Notes: a model not told the origin generated them from the letters alone. Numbered from the stretch's first letter, positions 8,187 through 17,690 are shown. The stretch: 64,000 nucleotides of DNA from CAZJBS01 sp964544475 (GCA_964544475.1 CAZJBS010000011.1:33174-97173); one strand, 5' to 3'. Numbers and translations: made by a program.

Positions 8187-9362
8187 ATGAAAGAGGTTGT
8201 GATTGTCGCTGCGGTACGAACTCCGATCGGATCGTTCCAAGGTAAATTGTCATCCATTCCGGCACCACGCCTTGGCGCCATCGTCATCGACGCCGTCCTG
8301 AAGCGCGCCGGTATCGGCAATGATCAGGTGGATGAAGTGATTATGGGCAACGTGCTGGCAGCGGGCGAGGGCCAGGCCCCGGCCCGCCAGGCAGCGATTT
8401 TCGCGGGGTTGCCCGAGTCCGTCACATGCATGACGATCAACAAGGTTTGTGGTTCCGGTCTTAAAGCCGTCATGCTGGCCGCGCAGGCTATACAATCCGG
8501 CGATGCTGACGTGATTGTGGCCGGCGGCATGGAGAGCATGTCCAATACGCCTTATCTGCTCGAAAAGGCCCGCCAGGGTTACCGTATGGGACACGGGCAA
8601 CTTGTGGACAGCATGATCAAAGACGGCCTGTGGGACGTCTATAATGACTATCACATGGGCAATGCGGCTGAATTGTGTGCCCGGGAATGCCATATCCCCC
8701 GAGATGCGCAGGATGCCTTTGCCAGGCAGAGTTATGAGCGTACGCAGAAAGCCCAAAAAGAAGGCTATTTCAAGGATGAAATCGTGCCCGTCGTTATTCA
8801 GGACAAGAAGGGTGATCTCACCGTGGCTGAAGACGAGGAGCCCGGCAAGGCCAATTTTGAAAAAATGGTGACACTGAAGCCGGCTTTCCAAAAAGACGGC
8901 TCCGTTACGGCCGCGAATGCTTCCAAGATCAATGACGGTGCCGCCGCCGTCGTCGTGATGTCGGCCGAACGGGCCAAACACCTGGGTCTGAAGCCGATGG
9001 TCAGATTGGTGGCCCAGGCGTCATCGGCCCGAAAACCTGAATGGTTTACGACAGCCCCCATCGACGCTATTGGCAAGGTTCTAAGCAAGACAGGCATGAC
9101 TTTGGACGCCATCGATCTCTTCGAAATCAACGAGGCGTTTGCCGTTGTGAGCCTGGCCGCCGCCAACGAACTGAAGATTCCGCACGACCGGCTCAATGTT
9201 CATGGCGGGGCGATTGCCCTGGGGCACCCGATTGGAGCCGGTGGAACGCGTATCCTGGTAACCCTGCTGCATGCCATGAAGCGATATCAAAAGAAACACG
9301 GCATGGCGGCCATTTGTATCGGTGGCGGCGAAGCCAGTGCGGTGATTGTCGAATCCATCTGA
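8187..9362 (+). CDS. acetyl-CoA acetyltransferase (thiolase)
   Basis: 391 residues, normal for biosynthetic/degradative thiolases. The acyl-accepting cysteine lies in NKVCGSGLKAV (~ residue 88), NEAFAVVSLAA gives the NEAF motif, the catalytic histidine is in GGAIALGHPIGAGG, and the second cysteine is in CIGGGEA near the end. The last motif is usually CIGGGQG, so Gln-Gly is replaced by Glu-Ala; the catalytic cysteine is kept. The protein should interconvert two acetyl-CoA with acetoacetyl-CoA and CoA. ATG has AAGGAG upstream. It sits between phoH and an FprA-like reductase. Confidence 0.94.
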   Translation: MKEVVIVAAVRTPIGSFQGKLSSIPAPRLGAIVIDAVLKRAGIGNDQVDEVIMGNVLAAGEGQAPARQAAIFAGLPESVTCMTINKVCGSGLKAVMLAAQAIQSGDADVIVAGGMESMSNTPYLLEKARQGYRMGHGQLVDSMIKDGLWDVYNDYHMGNAAELCARECHIPRDAQDAFARQSYERTQKAQKEGYFKDEIVPVVIQDKKGDLTVAEDEEPGKANFEKMVTLKPAFQKDGSVTAANASKINDGAAAVVVMSAERAKHLGLKPMVRLVAQASSARKPEWFTTAPIDAIGKVLSKTGMTLDAIDLFEINEAFAVVSLAAANELKIPHDRLNVHGGAIALGHPIGAGGTRILVTLLHAMKRYQKKHGMAAICIGGGEASAVIVESI

Positions 9363-9459
9363 ATTGAATCGAGTAAGCCAATTGACCTAGGTTGCGGCAA
9401 CGATACTTCCGCTTGCTCAAGGATCACGCCGCGTCAACAACTACTGAAAGAAACTGATC

Positions 9460-10857
9460 ATGACTTCGAAACCTGGTACAGCGGAAAATCCGCTGCGAGT
9501 GGCCATTATTGGTTCGGGACCGTCTGCCTTTTACGCCGCGGATCATCTTCAAAAACAGACCGGTATCACAGTTCACGTCGACATGTTCGACCGGCTTCCA
9601 ACGCCGTTTGGATTGGTTCGTGGAGGTGTCGCCCCGGATCATGCCAAAATCAAATCCGTCACGAAGGTCTATGACAAAATTGCACAAAATCCAAATTTCA
9701 GATTCTATGGCCATGTTGAATTCGGGACGAATCTGACGCATGACGACGTGCGGAATCACTACCACCAGGTTATCTACGCAGTCGGAGCGCAGACAGACAA
9801 GTCGATGGGCATCCCCGGTGAAGATCTGCCGGGCAGCCATGCCGCCACAGAATTTGTAGCATGGTACAACGGTCATCCGGATTACCGGAATCTTAAGTTC
9901 GATTTGACTCTGGAAAAAGCCATCGTGGTCGGTGTCGGCAATGTGGCCATGGATGTCGCGAGGATATTAGCCAGCAGTAACGAGGAATTGAGAGCGACGG
10001 ATATCGCCGACTATGCGCTGGAAGCATTGAAAGACAGCCGCGTCAGGGAAATCGTCGTGATTGCCCGCCGTGGACCGGCGCAAGCCGCCTTCACAAACCC
10101 CGAAATCAAAGAGCTTGGCGAGATGGAGGAATCGGATGTCTCGGCCATGCCATCCGAGGTGGAATTGGATGAATTAAGCCGGGAAGCTCTGACGGCCAAT
10201 CCGGACAGCACGGTTGACAATAATGTGCGATATTTGCAGGAATATGCCCGGACGCCGCTCAAGGGTAAGAAGAAGAGAATCACGATGAGGTTCTTGCTTT
10301 CACCTGTTGAAATTCTTGGATCCGGCCGTGTCCAACACGTTCGGGTCGTCCGGAATGTTCTTCAGAAGGGAAGCGACGGTTCCCTGAAAGCCAAAGCAAC
10401 CGACCAATTTGAAACCATAGATGCCGGGCTCATTTTCAGGTCCATTGGGTACAAAGGTGTGGCATTGCCGGGCGTTCCTTTTGACAACAAAGCCGGTATC
10501 ATACCGAATCAATCCGGACGAATTTACGATCCGCTACAACAGCAGCTCCTGACGGGCGAATACGTGGTCGGATGGATCAAGCGGGGTCCCAGCGGTGTCA
10601 TTGGCACCAACAAACCGGATGCGATCGAAACCGCCAATCTCATGCTGGAGGATGCATCCTCCGGAAAGGTCATGGCGCCGGGTCAGCCGGAAAGAGCGTC
10701 GCTGGAGAGCCTGTTGACCAGCCGAAAAATACGATTCATAACTTATCAGGATTGGCTGAAACTGGATCAGATTGAATTGGAAAGGGGGAAGGCCGCGTCC
10801 CGACCCAGGGTCAAACTGACTGACGTGGAGGAGATGCTCAAGGCTGCGGGAAAATAA
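9460..10857 (+). CDS. NADPH:ferredoxin reductase, adrenodoxin-reductase type (FprA-like)
   Basis: 465 residues. FAD-binding motif GSGPSAFYAADHL near residues 18-30, PFGLVRGGVAPDH characteristic of the adrenodoxin reductase family, an NADP-binding GVGNVAMDVARIL motif, and a C-terminal GWIKRGPSGVIGTNKPDA segment. It should move electrons between NADPH and a ferredoxin in the cytoplasm, and so could connect the ferredoxin pool used by the 2-oxoacid oxidoreductase ~6 kb upstream with NADPH. It is last before a convergent terminator. The exact redox partner is not visible. Confidence 0.92.
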   Translation: MTSKPGTAENPLRVAIIGSGPSAFYAADHLQKQTGITVHVDMFDRLPTPFGLVRGGVAPDHAKIKSVTKVYDKIAQNPNFRFYGHVEFGTNLTHDDVRNHYHQVIYAVGAQTDKSMGIPGEDLPGSHAATEFVAWYNGHPDYRNLKFDLTLEKAIVVGVGNVAMDVARILASSNEELRATDIADYALEALKDSRVREIVVIARRGPAQAAFTNPEIKELGEMEESDVSAMPSEVELDELSREALTANPDSTVDNNVRYLQEYARTPLKGKKKRITMRFLLSPVEILGSGRVQHVRVVRNVLQKGSDGSLKAKATDQFETIDAGLIFRSIGYKGVALPGVPFDNKAGIIPNQSGRIYDPLQQQLLTGEYVVGWIKRGPSGVIGTNKPDAIETANLMLEDASSGKVMAPGQPERASLESLLTSRKIRFITYQDWLKLDQIELERGKAASRPRVKLTDVEEMLKAAGK

Positions 10858-10873
10858 TCAGAGTTGCTTCTGA

Positions 10874-10896
10874 AAAGGCCGCCACGGGCGGCCTTT
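10874..10896. terminator. hairpin terminator between convergent genes
   Basis: AAAGGCCGCC (10874-10883) pairs with GGCGGCCTTT (10887-10896) around a 3-base loop. T-tracts are short on both strands, so efficiency may be moderate. Confidence 0.7.
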
Positions 10897-10902
10897 CTCA
10901 TT

Positions 10903-12723
10903 TCAGGCGACTTCTTCCCATTTTCGCTCATCAAAAATCAATTGACGGGCCAATTCCCGTTCCTTTTCATCCATCTTATAGAGCGGCATGATCTTCTGGG
11001 CGTTGACAATAGCCATGTCAAGACCTGCTTCAATGGCATAGTGCAGGAACACGGAGTTAATCACATGCCGGGCCTCCGGCGCCAGACCGAAGGATATGTT
11101 ACTGACTCCAAGAAGTGTCTTGCATTTCGGAAAGGCCTGCTTGATCAACCGGATCGCCTCAATGGTTTCGATGCCGGCCTTCCGAAATTCTTCGTCGCCG
11201 GAGCCAAGCGTGAAAGTCAGCGTGTCGAAAATCAGATCTTCTTCACGCATGCCGAATTTGGTTGTGGCAAGCCGATGAATGCGCCGCGCAATTTCGAGCT
11301 TCTTTTCTCGGGTTTTGGCCATGCCATTCTCGTCGATCGTCAGAGCGACGACGGCCGCCCCGTACCGTCGGCACAAGGGAAGAATGTGATTCAGACGTTC
11401 TTCACCGTCCTCCAGATTGATCGAATTGACAATCGCACGCCCGCCAAGCAATTGGAGGGCCCTTTCAATCGTGGGATACTCCGTTGAATCAATCATCAGC
11501 GGTATGGAAACCTGGGTGTTGAAACGGCTTACGACCTCTTCCATGTCCTTCACCTCGTTCCGACCGACGTATGCCACACAAATGTCAAGCATATGGGCGC
11601 CTTCACGGATCTGCTCCTTGCCCAACGATACCATCTCATCGTAATTTTCGTCGTTCAGTAATTCCCTGAATCTCTTGGAACCGTTGGCATTGGTTCGTTC
11701 ACCGATGATGATTGGCGGAGGATCCAGATGCATGGGGACCGGAGCGTAGATGGAAGCCGTGGACGGTGTGTAATTCCAGGAACGGACCAGCGGCGCCATC
11801 GATGACACGGCCTGGACCAGCGCGCGAATGTGATTTGGCGTTGTCCCGCAGCAGCCGCCAACGATGTTGACGCCGAAATCACCAACAAAATGGGCAAGCC
11901 ACCTGCTGAGCTCTTCCGGGGTCAGATGGTAATGGGCCTTTCCGCCGATGTTCTCAGGAATGCCGGCATTGGGCATGCAGAAGACGGGTTTAGGTGAATT
12001 ATGGCACAGGTAACGGATGTGGTCCGACATTTCCTGCGGCCCCGTTGCGCAATTCATTCCGACAACATCGACGAGATCAAACGGTTCAAGGATTGTGAGA
12101 GCGGCTCCGATTTCGGTACCCATGAGCATCGTGCCGGTCGCTTCCATCGTGACCGACGCGATTACGGGAATCCGCTGACGCCGTTCTTTGAACAGATCTT
12201 GTGCGGCGCACAAGGCGATCTTGGTTTGAAGAATGTCCTGACAGGTCTCAATGCAAAACATGTCCGCTCCGCCATCCAACAAACCGGCCATCTGGACATA
12301 AAATGAATGCCGCATGGTCTCGAAATCGATGTGCCCAAGCGAAGGCAGTTTGGTTGTGGGGCCGATGGAGCCCGCCACGAATCGGCGTTTATCCGGTGTC
12401 GAATAATCCAGGGCACATTGTTTCGCGAGATGGGCTGCGGCTTTGTTCAACTCATAGGCCTTGTCCTGCAGGTCGTATTCCGCAAGAACGATGGACGAAC
12501 CTCCAAATGTATCGGTTTCGATGACATCGGCGCCGGCATCAAGGAAATCCGTGTGTACGATTTGCATGGCGGCTGGTTTCGTGAGCACCAGGTATTCATT
12601 ACAACCATTGTAAGCCTCGCCGCCAAAGTCATCCGCCGTCAGATTCTGACTCTGTAAATTGGTGCCCGTAGCTCCGTCAAAAACGAGAACGCGCTCATGC
12701 AGAAGTTCAAGGAATGTTTTCAT
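10903..12723 (-). CDS. metH: MetH-like protein with homocysteine and methyltetrahydrofolate domains only
   Basis: 606 residues, half the usual ~1200 of cobalamin-dependent methionine synthase. Residues ~1-310 form the homocysteine S-methyltransferase barrel, with zinc ligands in MNCATG and GGCCGTTP. Residues ~330-600 form the pterin-binding barrel (IGERTNANGSKRFRELL, then DICVAYVGR and PLMIDST). The protein ends soon after, directly at a terminator hairpin, so the cap, cobalamin and SAM-reactivation domains are absent and are not encoded next door. Missing domains may be supplied by another locus. It lies downstream of ahcY, which recycles the methyl-cycle by-product. ATG has AAGGAC upstream, itself just after a terminator-like hairpin. 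Confidence 0.85.
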   Translation of the reverse strand: MKTFLELLHERVLVFDGATGTNLQSQNLTADDFGGEAYNGCNEYLVLTKPAAMQIVHTDFLDAGADVIETDTFGGSSIVLAEYDLQDKAYELNKAAAHLAKQCALDYSTPDKRRFVAGSIGPTTKLPSLGHIDFETMRHSFYVQMAGLLDGGADMFCIETCQDILQTKIALCAAQDLFKERRQRIPVIASVTMEATGTMLMGTEIGAALTILEPFDLVDVVGMNCATGPQEMSDHIRYLCHNSPKPVFCMPNAGIPENIGGKAHYHLTPEELSRWLAHFVGDFGVNIVGGCCGTTPNHIRALVQAVSSMAPLVRSWNYTPSTASIYAPVPMHLDPPPIIIGERTNANGSKRFRELLNDENYDEMVSLGKEQIREGAHMLDICVAYVGRNEVKDMEEVVSRFNTQVSIPLMIDSTEYPTIERALQLLGGRAIVNSINLEDGEERLNHILPLCRRYGAAVVALTIDENGMAKTREKKLEIARRIHRLATTKFGMREEDLIFDTLTFTLGSGDEEFRKAGIETIEAIRLIKQAFPKCKTLLGVSNISFGLAPEARHVINSVFLHYAIEAGLDMAIVNAQKIMPLYKMDEKERELARQLIFDERKWEEVA

Positions 12724-12740
12724 GACCGTCCTTCTTAGAC

Positions 12741-12775
12741 AAAAAAAGCGATTCCGCGTTGACGGAATCGCTTTT
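12741..12775 (-). terminator. intrinsic terminator hairpin between ahcY and metH
   Basis: A perfect 13-base inverted repeat (12744-12756 with 12763-12775) around a 6-base loop is followed on the minus strand by seven T residues ending at 12741. Only 17 bases separate the T-tract from the metH start codon. Confidence 0.85.
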
Positions 12776-12810
12776 CACTTACGGAAGTTGCCGTCAAACA
12801 AGGTGACGTG

Positions 12811-14145
12811 TCAATACCGGTACGAATCGGGTTTGTACGGGCCGTTGACATTGACACCGATATACTCGGCCTGTTCTTTGGAGAGTACTTCCAGATCGGC
12901 GCCGATTTTCTTGAGATGCAAACGGGCGACCATCTCATCCAGATGTTTTGGCAAAGTGTATACGTTTTTTTCATAGTGGTCATGCCGATTCCACAATTCC
13001 ATTTGGGCGAGCACCTGGTTCGAAAACGAATTGGACATTACAAAACTCGGATGGCCCATGGCGCAGCCCAGATTGACGAGGCGGCCTTCCGCAAGAACAA
13101 GGATATCTTTTCCGTCCACCGTGTATTTGTCCACCTGAGGTTTGATCGTCTCCTTGGTGTTGCCATACTGGGCGTTCAGCCAGGCCATATCAATTTCGAT
13201 GTCGAAATGACCGATATTGCACACAATGGCTTTGTCCTTCATCGCCTTGAAATGGCGGCCGGTCACGATATTCTTGTTGCCGGTCGCGGTGACGATGATG
13301 TCGGCCTCCTTGACCGCGTCATCCATTCGGCGAACTTCGTAACCTTCCATCGCGGCCTGCAGTGCGCAAATAGGATCAATCTCGGTGACCAGCACACGCA
13401 TCTTTGCCTCGCGCAGGGATTCGGCAGAGCCCTTGCCCACATCACCAAATCCGGCCACCACGGCGACTTTGCCGGCCAGCATCAGGTCAGTGGCCCGCCG
13501 TATGGCATCGACCAGCGACTCACGGCAGCCATATTTGTTATCAAACTTGGATTTCGTAACCGAATCGTTGACATTGAAAGCGGGAATCGGAAGTGTTCCC
13601 TTGGTTACGCGCTCGTACAAACGGTGGACGCCAGTCGTCGTTTCCTCGGAAATCCCCCGAATACCGGCCACCAATTCAGGATACCGGTCAAGGACCATGT
13701 TGGTCAGGTCGCCGCCGTCGTCGAGAATCATGTTTAGGGCTTTGCGTTCTTTACCAAAAAACAGCGTTTGCTCAATGCACCAGTCGAATTCCTGTTCATT
13801 CATGCCCTTCCATGCATATACAGGAATGCCTTTGGCGGCAATGGCGGCGGCGGCGTGATCCTGCGTTGAAAAAATATTGCACGATGACCAGGTGACTTCG
13901 GCGCCCAATTCAATAAGTGTCTCAATAAGAACGGCCGTTTGGATGGTCATATGGAGGCATCCGGCGATGCGGGCGCCCTTGAGAGGCTTCTTAGAGCCAT
14001 ATTCTTCACGGATGGCCATCAAACCCGGCATTTCCGCTTCGGCAAGTCTTATTTCTTTGCGGCCCCACTCCGCCAAAGACATATCTTTGACTTTAAATGG
14101 CGCATAAGCCGGTACCTTCGATGTCATTTTTTCTGCGACGGACAT
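12811..14145 (-). CDS. ahcY: adenosylhomocysteinase
   Basis: 444 residues, typical length. SAH hydrolase hallmarks: GCLHMTIQTAVLIETL near residues 62-77, SSCNIFSTQDHAAAA, the NAD-binding GFGDVGKGSAESL, and the C-terminal GPYKPDSYRY. The enzyme splits S-adenosylhomocysteine to adenosine and homocysteine with tightly bound NAD in the cytosol, relieving product inhibition of methyltransferases and feeding homocysteine to the MetH-like protein downstream. The start has AAGGAG at good spacing. A terminator-shaped hairpin separates it from metH. It is divergent from the M2 peptidase gene across a 150-base gap that holds no SAH-riboswitch-like element that I recognise. Confidence 0.97.
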   Translation of the reverse strand: MSVAEKMTSKVPAYAPFKVKDMSLAEWGRKEIRLAEAEMPGLMAIREEYGSKKPLKGARIAGCLHMTIQTAVLIETLIELGAEVTWSSCNIFSTQDHAAAAIAAKGIPVYAWKGMNEQEFDWCIEQTLFFGKERKALNMILDDGGDLTNMVLDRYPELVAGIRGISEETTTGVHRLYERVTKGTLPIPAFNVNDSVTKSKFDNKYGCRESLVDAIRRATDLMLAGKVAVVAGFGDVGKGSAESLREAKMRVLVTEIDPICALQAAMEGYEVRRMDDAVKEADIIVTATGNKNIVTGRHFKAMKDKAIVCNIGHFDIEIDMAWLNAQYGNTKETIKPQVDKYTVDGKDILVLAEGRLVNLGCAMGHPSFVMSNSFSNQVLAQMELWNRHDHYEKNVYTLPKHLDEMVARLHLKKIGADLEVLSKEQAEYIGVNVNGPYKPDSYRY

Positions 14146-14295
14146 TGAAACTCCTTGATTTCTGTGTAATTCCTAGAACACCCGATTGTAACGATTTCAG
14201 GCCGCAATTTCAACAGTTTTGAACAAATTGACCTTGTTTTTTGGCGTGTGGAAACGGATATTGGCACGATTCCACAAACCTGAAAGGAAAATCGC

Positions 14296-16065
14296 ATGGT
14301 CCGGATCTTTGCACTCTCGGTGGTATCGCTTTTGATTGCCTGCGGCAAGTCATCGAAGGATGAAGCGGCGGATTTTCTCAAGAAATACAACGACCAATAC
14401 CAACAGCTCTATTATGCATCCTCAAAAGCACAGTGGCTGGCCAGCACAGACATAAGCCCCGAGCATGACAGCCTGGCGGTGGTTGCCGGGAAGGCGTACG
14501 CGGCCTTTGTCGGAAGCAAGGAAAACATCGCCAGGGTCAAGGCCCTTCTGGCCCGGCGCGCGGATTTGGAGGATATACAAGTCCGGCAACTTGACAAGAT
14601 ATGGTTGGACGCCAGTCACCAGCCGGGCACGATTCCTGATGTTGTCGATGAACTGCTGAAAACCCAGGCGGCGGCGGCAAACAAACTGTATTCTCATGAG
14701 TTCAAGTATGGCAATAAGGCAATCAGCGCCAATGAAATTGACCGGTTGCTGCTGACATCGCAGAATCCCAGGGAAAGGGAACTCGTGTGGATGGCTTCAA
14801 AAGAAGGCGGGGTGGCGCTTCGTGAAGACCTGTTGAAACTGCAGGGGCTCCGGAATCGTGTGGCTCGGGAGATGGGATACTCTTCGTTTTTTGATCTGGA
14901 AGCCATGGACTATGGTTTGAAGTCGGAAGAGATGATGGCGATGGTCGATGGGTTCTTGAAAGAAATTCAGCCCTTGTACGAGGAACTGCACACGTACGTG
15001 CGATATGAACTGGCCAAAGAGTACAAACAGCAGGTGCCAGACTACCTGCCTGCCCATTGGCTCACCAATCGTTGGGCTCAGAACTGGCCCGGACTGGTGG
15101 ATGGCGTGACTTCAGAAGGGGAAATTCCTGGCAAGTCGAAAGAGTGGGTTCTCCAGCAGGCGGAGGATTTCTATGTCAGCATCGGATTTGAAAAACTTAA
15201 TGAGGGATTCTGGACGAATTCCGACCTCTATCCGGCCGATGTGGCCTCGGGCCGCAAGAAAAACACGCACGCGTCGGCATGGCATCTGAATCTGGACGAC
15301 GACTATCGATCGTTGATGAGCGTGGAGCCGAATTTTCGTTGGTTCAAAACAACCCATCATGAATTGGGGCACATTTACTATTTCAGGTCGTACTCCACGA
15401 AAGATGTGCCGTTGACGCTTCGGCAGGGCGCGAACCGCAGCTACCACGAGGGCATGGGGGATCTCATCGCCATCGCCGCCTCGCAAGAAGCCTATCTCGA
15501 AAACCTTGGGCTGGCCTCATCGACCAAGAATGACGAGATTATCCGATTGCTCAACGATGCCCTGAGCAGCAGTTCCATCGTCTTCCTTCCATTTGCGGCC
15601 GGTACCATGACTCACTTTGAATACGATCTATACGAAAAAGATCTGTCAGCGGACCAGCTTAACCGTCGCTGGTGGGAATACGTCAAAAAATACCAAGGCG
15701 TCGTGCCGCCCGTGGAAAGAGGGGAGTCGTACTGTGATGCGGCGACCAAGACGCACATCATCGACGATCCGGGGCAATATTATGATTACGCACTTTCATG
15801 CGTTTTGAAATTCCATCTGCACAATCACATAGCCCGAAACATCCTCAAGCAGGATATTCGCAACTGCAATTATTACGGCAACAAGGATATTGGCAAATTT
15901 TTGAGCACGATCATGTCGGCCGGCGCCAGCAAGGACTGGCGAAAAGTTCTCAAAGAAACAACGGGCGAGGACCTATCGGCCAAGGCGATGATCGAGTATT
16001 ATCAGCCGCTCTATGAGTGGCTGAAGAAGCAAAATGCGGGGCGCAAGAAAACGGTATTGGGTTAG
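14296..16065 (+). CDS. M2-family (ACE-like) zinc peptidase lipoprotein
   Basis: 589 residues. A lipoprotein signal ends at LLIAC (Cys ~ residue 16). The zinc site HHELGH lies near residue 353, and the third ligand is the Glu in YHEGMGDLIAI ~25 residues later, the arrangement of angiotensin-converting-enzyme-type M2 peptidases. The flanking FRSY and NRSYHEGMGD segments also match that family. It should cleave dipeptides or oligopeptides at the envelope surface. AAGGAAA precedes the ATG. The downstream thioesterase gene starts 29 bases after its stop, so the two may be co-transcribed although no functional link is obvious. Confidence 0.88.
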   Translation: MVRIFALSVVSLLIACGKSSKDEAADFLKKYNDQYQQLYYASSKAQWLASTDISPEHDSLAVVAGKAYAAFVGSKENIARVKALLARRADLEDIQVRQLDKIWLDASHQPGTIPDVVDELLKTQAAAANKLYSHEFKYGNKAISANEIDRLLLTSQNPRERELVWMASKEGGVALREDLLKLQGLRNRVAREMGYSSFFDLEAMDYGLKSEEMMAMVDGFLKEIQPLYEELHTYVRYELAKEYKQQVPDYLPAHWLTNRWAQNWPGLVDGVTSEGEIPGKSKEWVLQQAEDFYVSIGFEKLNEGFWTNSDLYPADVASGRKKNTHASAWHLNLDDDYRSLMSVEPNFRWFKTTHHELGHIYYFRSYSTKDVPLTLRQGANRSYHEGMGDLIAIAASQEAYLENLGLASSTKNDEIIRLLNDALSSSSIVFLPFAAGTMTHFEYDLYEKDLSADQLNRRWWEYVKKYQGVVPPVERGESYCDAATKTHIIDDPGQYYDYALSCVLKFHLHNHIARNILKQDIRNCNYYGNKDIGKFLSTIMSAGASKDWRKVLKETTGEDLSAKAMIEYYQPLYEWLKKQNAGRKKTVLG

Positions 16066-16094
16066 GCCTTCCTGTTGTTGCAGAGGCATATCGG

Positions 16095-16523
16095 ATGGAC
16101 GAATTTAGAAAGCAGTTTCCCGTCATCTACGAGACCCCAGTCGCATGGGGTGAGATGGACGCATTGGGACACGTCAACAACATTATTTATTTCAGGTACT
16201 TTGAAAGCGCTCGCTCGGAATATTTTCAACAAATGGGTCTCTGGGACTCGGTCCGCCAGACAGGCGTGGGAGTCATTCTGCACTCGACGAGTTGTCGCTT
16301 TCGGAAACCATTGACGTATCCGGATCATGTGCTGGTAGGCGCCCGCGTGACAGAAATCCAATTGGACCGGTTCACGATGGAATACGGAGTCTACAGTCGT
16401 GCCATGTCATCACTGGTTGCCGAAGGAAAAGGAACGATCGTGGTCTATCACTATGGCAACAATGCCAAATGCGACATGCCTGAGACCATGCGCCGGGCCA
16501 TTGACCATGTGGAAGGGCGATAG
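16095..16523 (+). CDS. hotdog-fold acyl-CoA thioesterase (4HBT/YbgC type)
   Basis: 142 residues from ATG at 16095. The hotdog signature is WGEMDALGHVNNIIYFRYFE near residues 19-38, with the Asp (in EMDALGHVNN) that acts as nucleophile or base in 4-hydroxybenzoyl-CoA thioesterases and YbgC. These enzymes hydrolyse short acyl-CoA or acyl-ACP thioesters. The open frame extends upstream into the peptidase gene but homology begins near this ATG. It is convergent with the MoeB-like gene, with only 3 bases between stop codons. Substrate not determinable. Confidence 0.85.
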   Translation: MDEFRKQFPVIYETPVAWGEMDALGHVNNIIYFRYFESARSEYFQQMGLWDSVRQTGVGVILHSTSCRFRKPLTYPDHVLVGARVTEIQLDRFTMEYGVYSRAMSSLVAEGKGTIVVYHYGNNAKCDMPETMRRAIDHVEGR

Positions 16524-16526
16524 AAT

Positions 16527-17690
16527 CTAGTATCGGGGCAGTGTTGGGTCGATTTCTTCCGCAAACGCCAGAATACCGCCCTTCAGATTCCTCACGTTGG
16601 TGAAGCCCTTTTCTTTGAGCCACTGGACCGCTTGAGCGCTTCGGGCGCCATACTTGCAGTGAACGATGACCGGTCGGTCCCTGGCTATGCGTTCCACCTT
16701 TTCAGGAAGGGTACCCAAAGGAATAAGTTCGCCGCCGATGTTTACAATGCTGTACTCAAAATGCTCCCGGACATCGATAAGCTGAAACATGACATTACGG
16801 TTCATCATGTCCTTTAGCTCGCGTACAGAAATCTCATTGGTTGTCGGCAAATCAGCCATGGAAGGTTTCAGACCGCAGAATGATTCGTAGTCGACCAGCC
16901 TGGTTTGAGATGGATGATCACCGGTCAGAGGATTGGCCGGATCCCTGCCAAAACGCAAAATCCTGGTGTCGAAACGAAGAGCCTCGAATATAAGGAGGCG
17001 GCCTGAGAGAGGTTCTCCGATTTTCGCGACGATTTTGATCACTTCGCTGGCCTGCAGACTGCCAATGATGCCAGGCAATACGCCCAAGACGCCGGCCTCA
17101 GCACAACTGGGCACAGCACCGGGATCGGGAGGAACCGGATAGAGGTCCCTGTAATTGGGGCCGGTGTGGCCATGGCTATCCGTCCAGTTGAATACAGATA
17201 CCTGTCCATCAAACTGAAAAATAGAGCCGTAAACCAGGGGTCTATTCAGGAGTACGCAGGCGTCATTGATCAGATATCGGGTCGGAAAGTTGTCAGTACC
17301 ATCGGCGATGACATCATAGTCCTTGAGCAGGTCCAGCGCATTCGAGGAGGACACGAGGATCTGATGGAGTTGGAATGCGACATCAGGATTCATTGCCGAC
17401 AGGCGACGCGCGGCGGCTTCGGTTTTCGGTTTCCCAACGTCCTCCGTGGTATAGAGAACCTGGCGTTGGAGATTGGAAACATCGACGACGTCAAAATCGA
17501 CAATGCCGATCGTTCCAATTCCTGCGGCAGTCAGGTAAGCCAGCAGGGGACAGCCCAATCCGCCGGCCCCGATGACAAGGACTTTGGCGGTTTTCAGTTT
17601 CTGCTGGCCCTCGATGCCAAATTGAGGCAGGAGAAGATGGCGACTATAACGGGCGAATTCGGAAGGTGAGAAAAGCTCTCCTGAAACCAC
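16527..17690 (-). CDS. moeB: MoeB/ThiF-type adenylyltransferase fused to a rhodanese domain, lacking the zinc cysteines
   Basis: 387 residues from a GTG start at 17690, 3 bases after the preceding thiolase stop (a longer start at 17741 would overlap that gene). Residues ~25-250 are an E1-like adenylation domain: GAGGLGCPLLAYL for ATP, then DFDVVDVSNLQRQ, and the catalytic cysteine in PSCAEAGVLGVLPG. The C-terminal ~105 residues are a rhodanese with active loop HCKYGARS. Such fusions activate MoaD- or ThiS-type carriers by adenylation and sulfur transfer. The four zinc cysteines of MoeB are replaced: YRCLYP reads YRDLYP with Asn for the partner Cys, and the second CxxC reads NPLTG. The carrier served (MoaD, ThiS or CysO-like) is unknown. 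Confidence 0.88.
   Translation of the reverse strand: MVSGELFSPSEFARYSRHLLLPQFGIEGQQKLKTAKVLVIGAGGLGCPLLAYLTAAGIGTIGIVDFDVVDVSNLQRQVLYTTEDVGKPKTEAAARRLSAMNPDVAFQLHQILVSSSNALDLLKDYDVIADGTDNFPTRYLINDACVLLNRPLVYGSIFQFDGQVSVFNWTDSHGHTGPNYRDLYPVPPDPGAVPSCAEAGVLGVLPGIIGSLQASEVIKIVAKIGEPLSGRLLIFEALRFDTRILRFGRDPANPLTGDHPSQTRLVDYESFCGLKPSMADLPTTNEISVRELKDMMNRNVMFQLIDVREHFEYSIVNIGGELIPLGTLPEKVERIARDRPVIVHCKYGARSAQAVQWLKEKGFTNVRNLKGGILAFAEEIDPTLPRY

Noticed and set aside
12723..14295. SAH or SAM riboswitch before ahcY or metH
   Set aside because: The leaders are short or AT-rich, and only a terminator-like hairpin is found; no conserved riboswitch core was seen.
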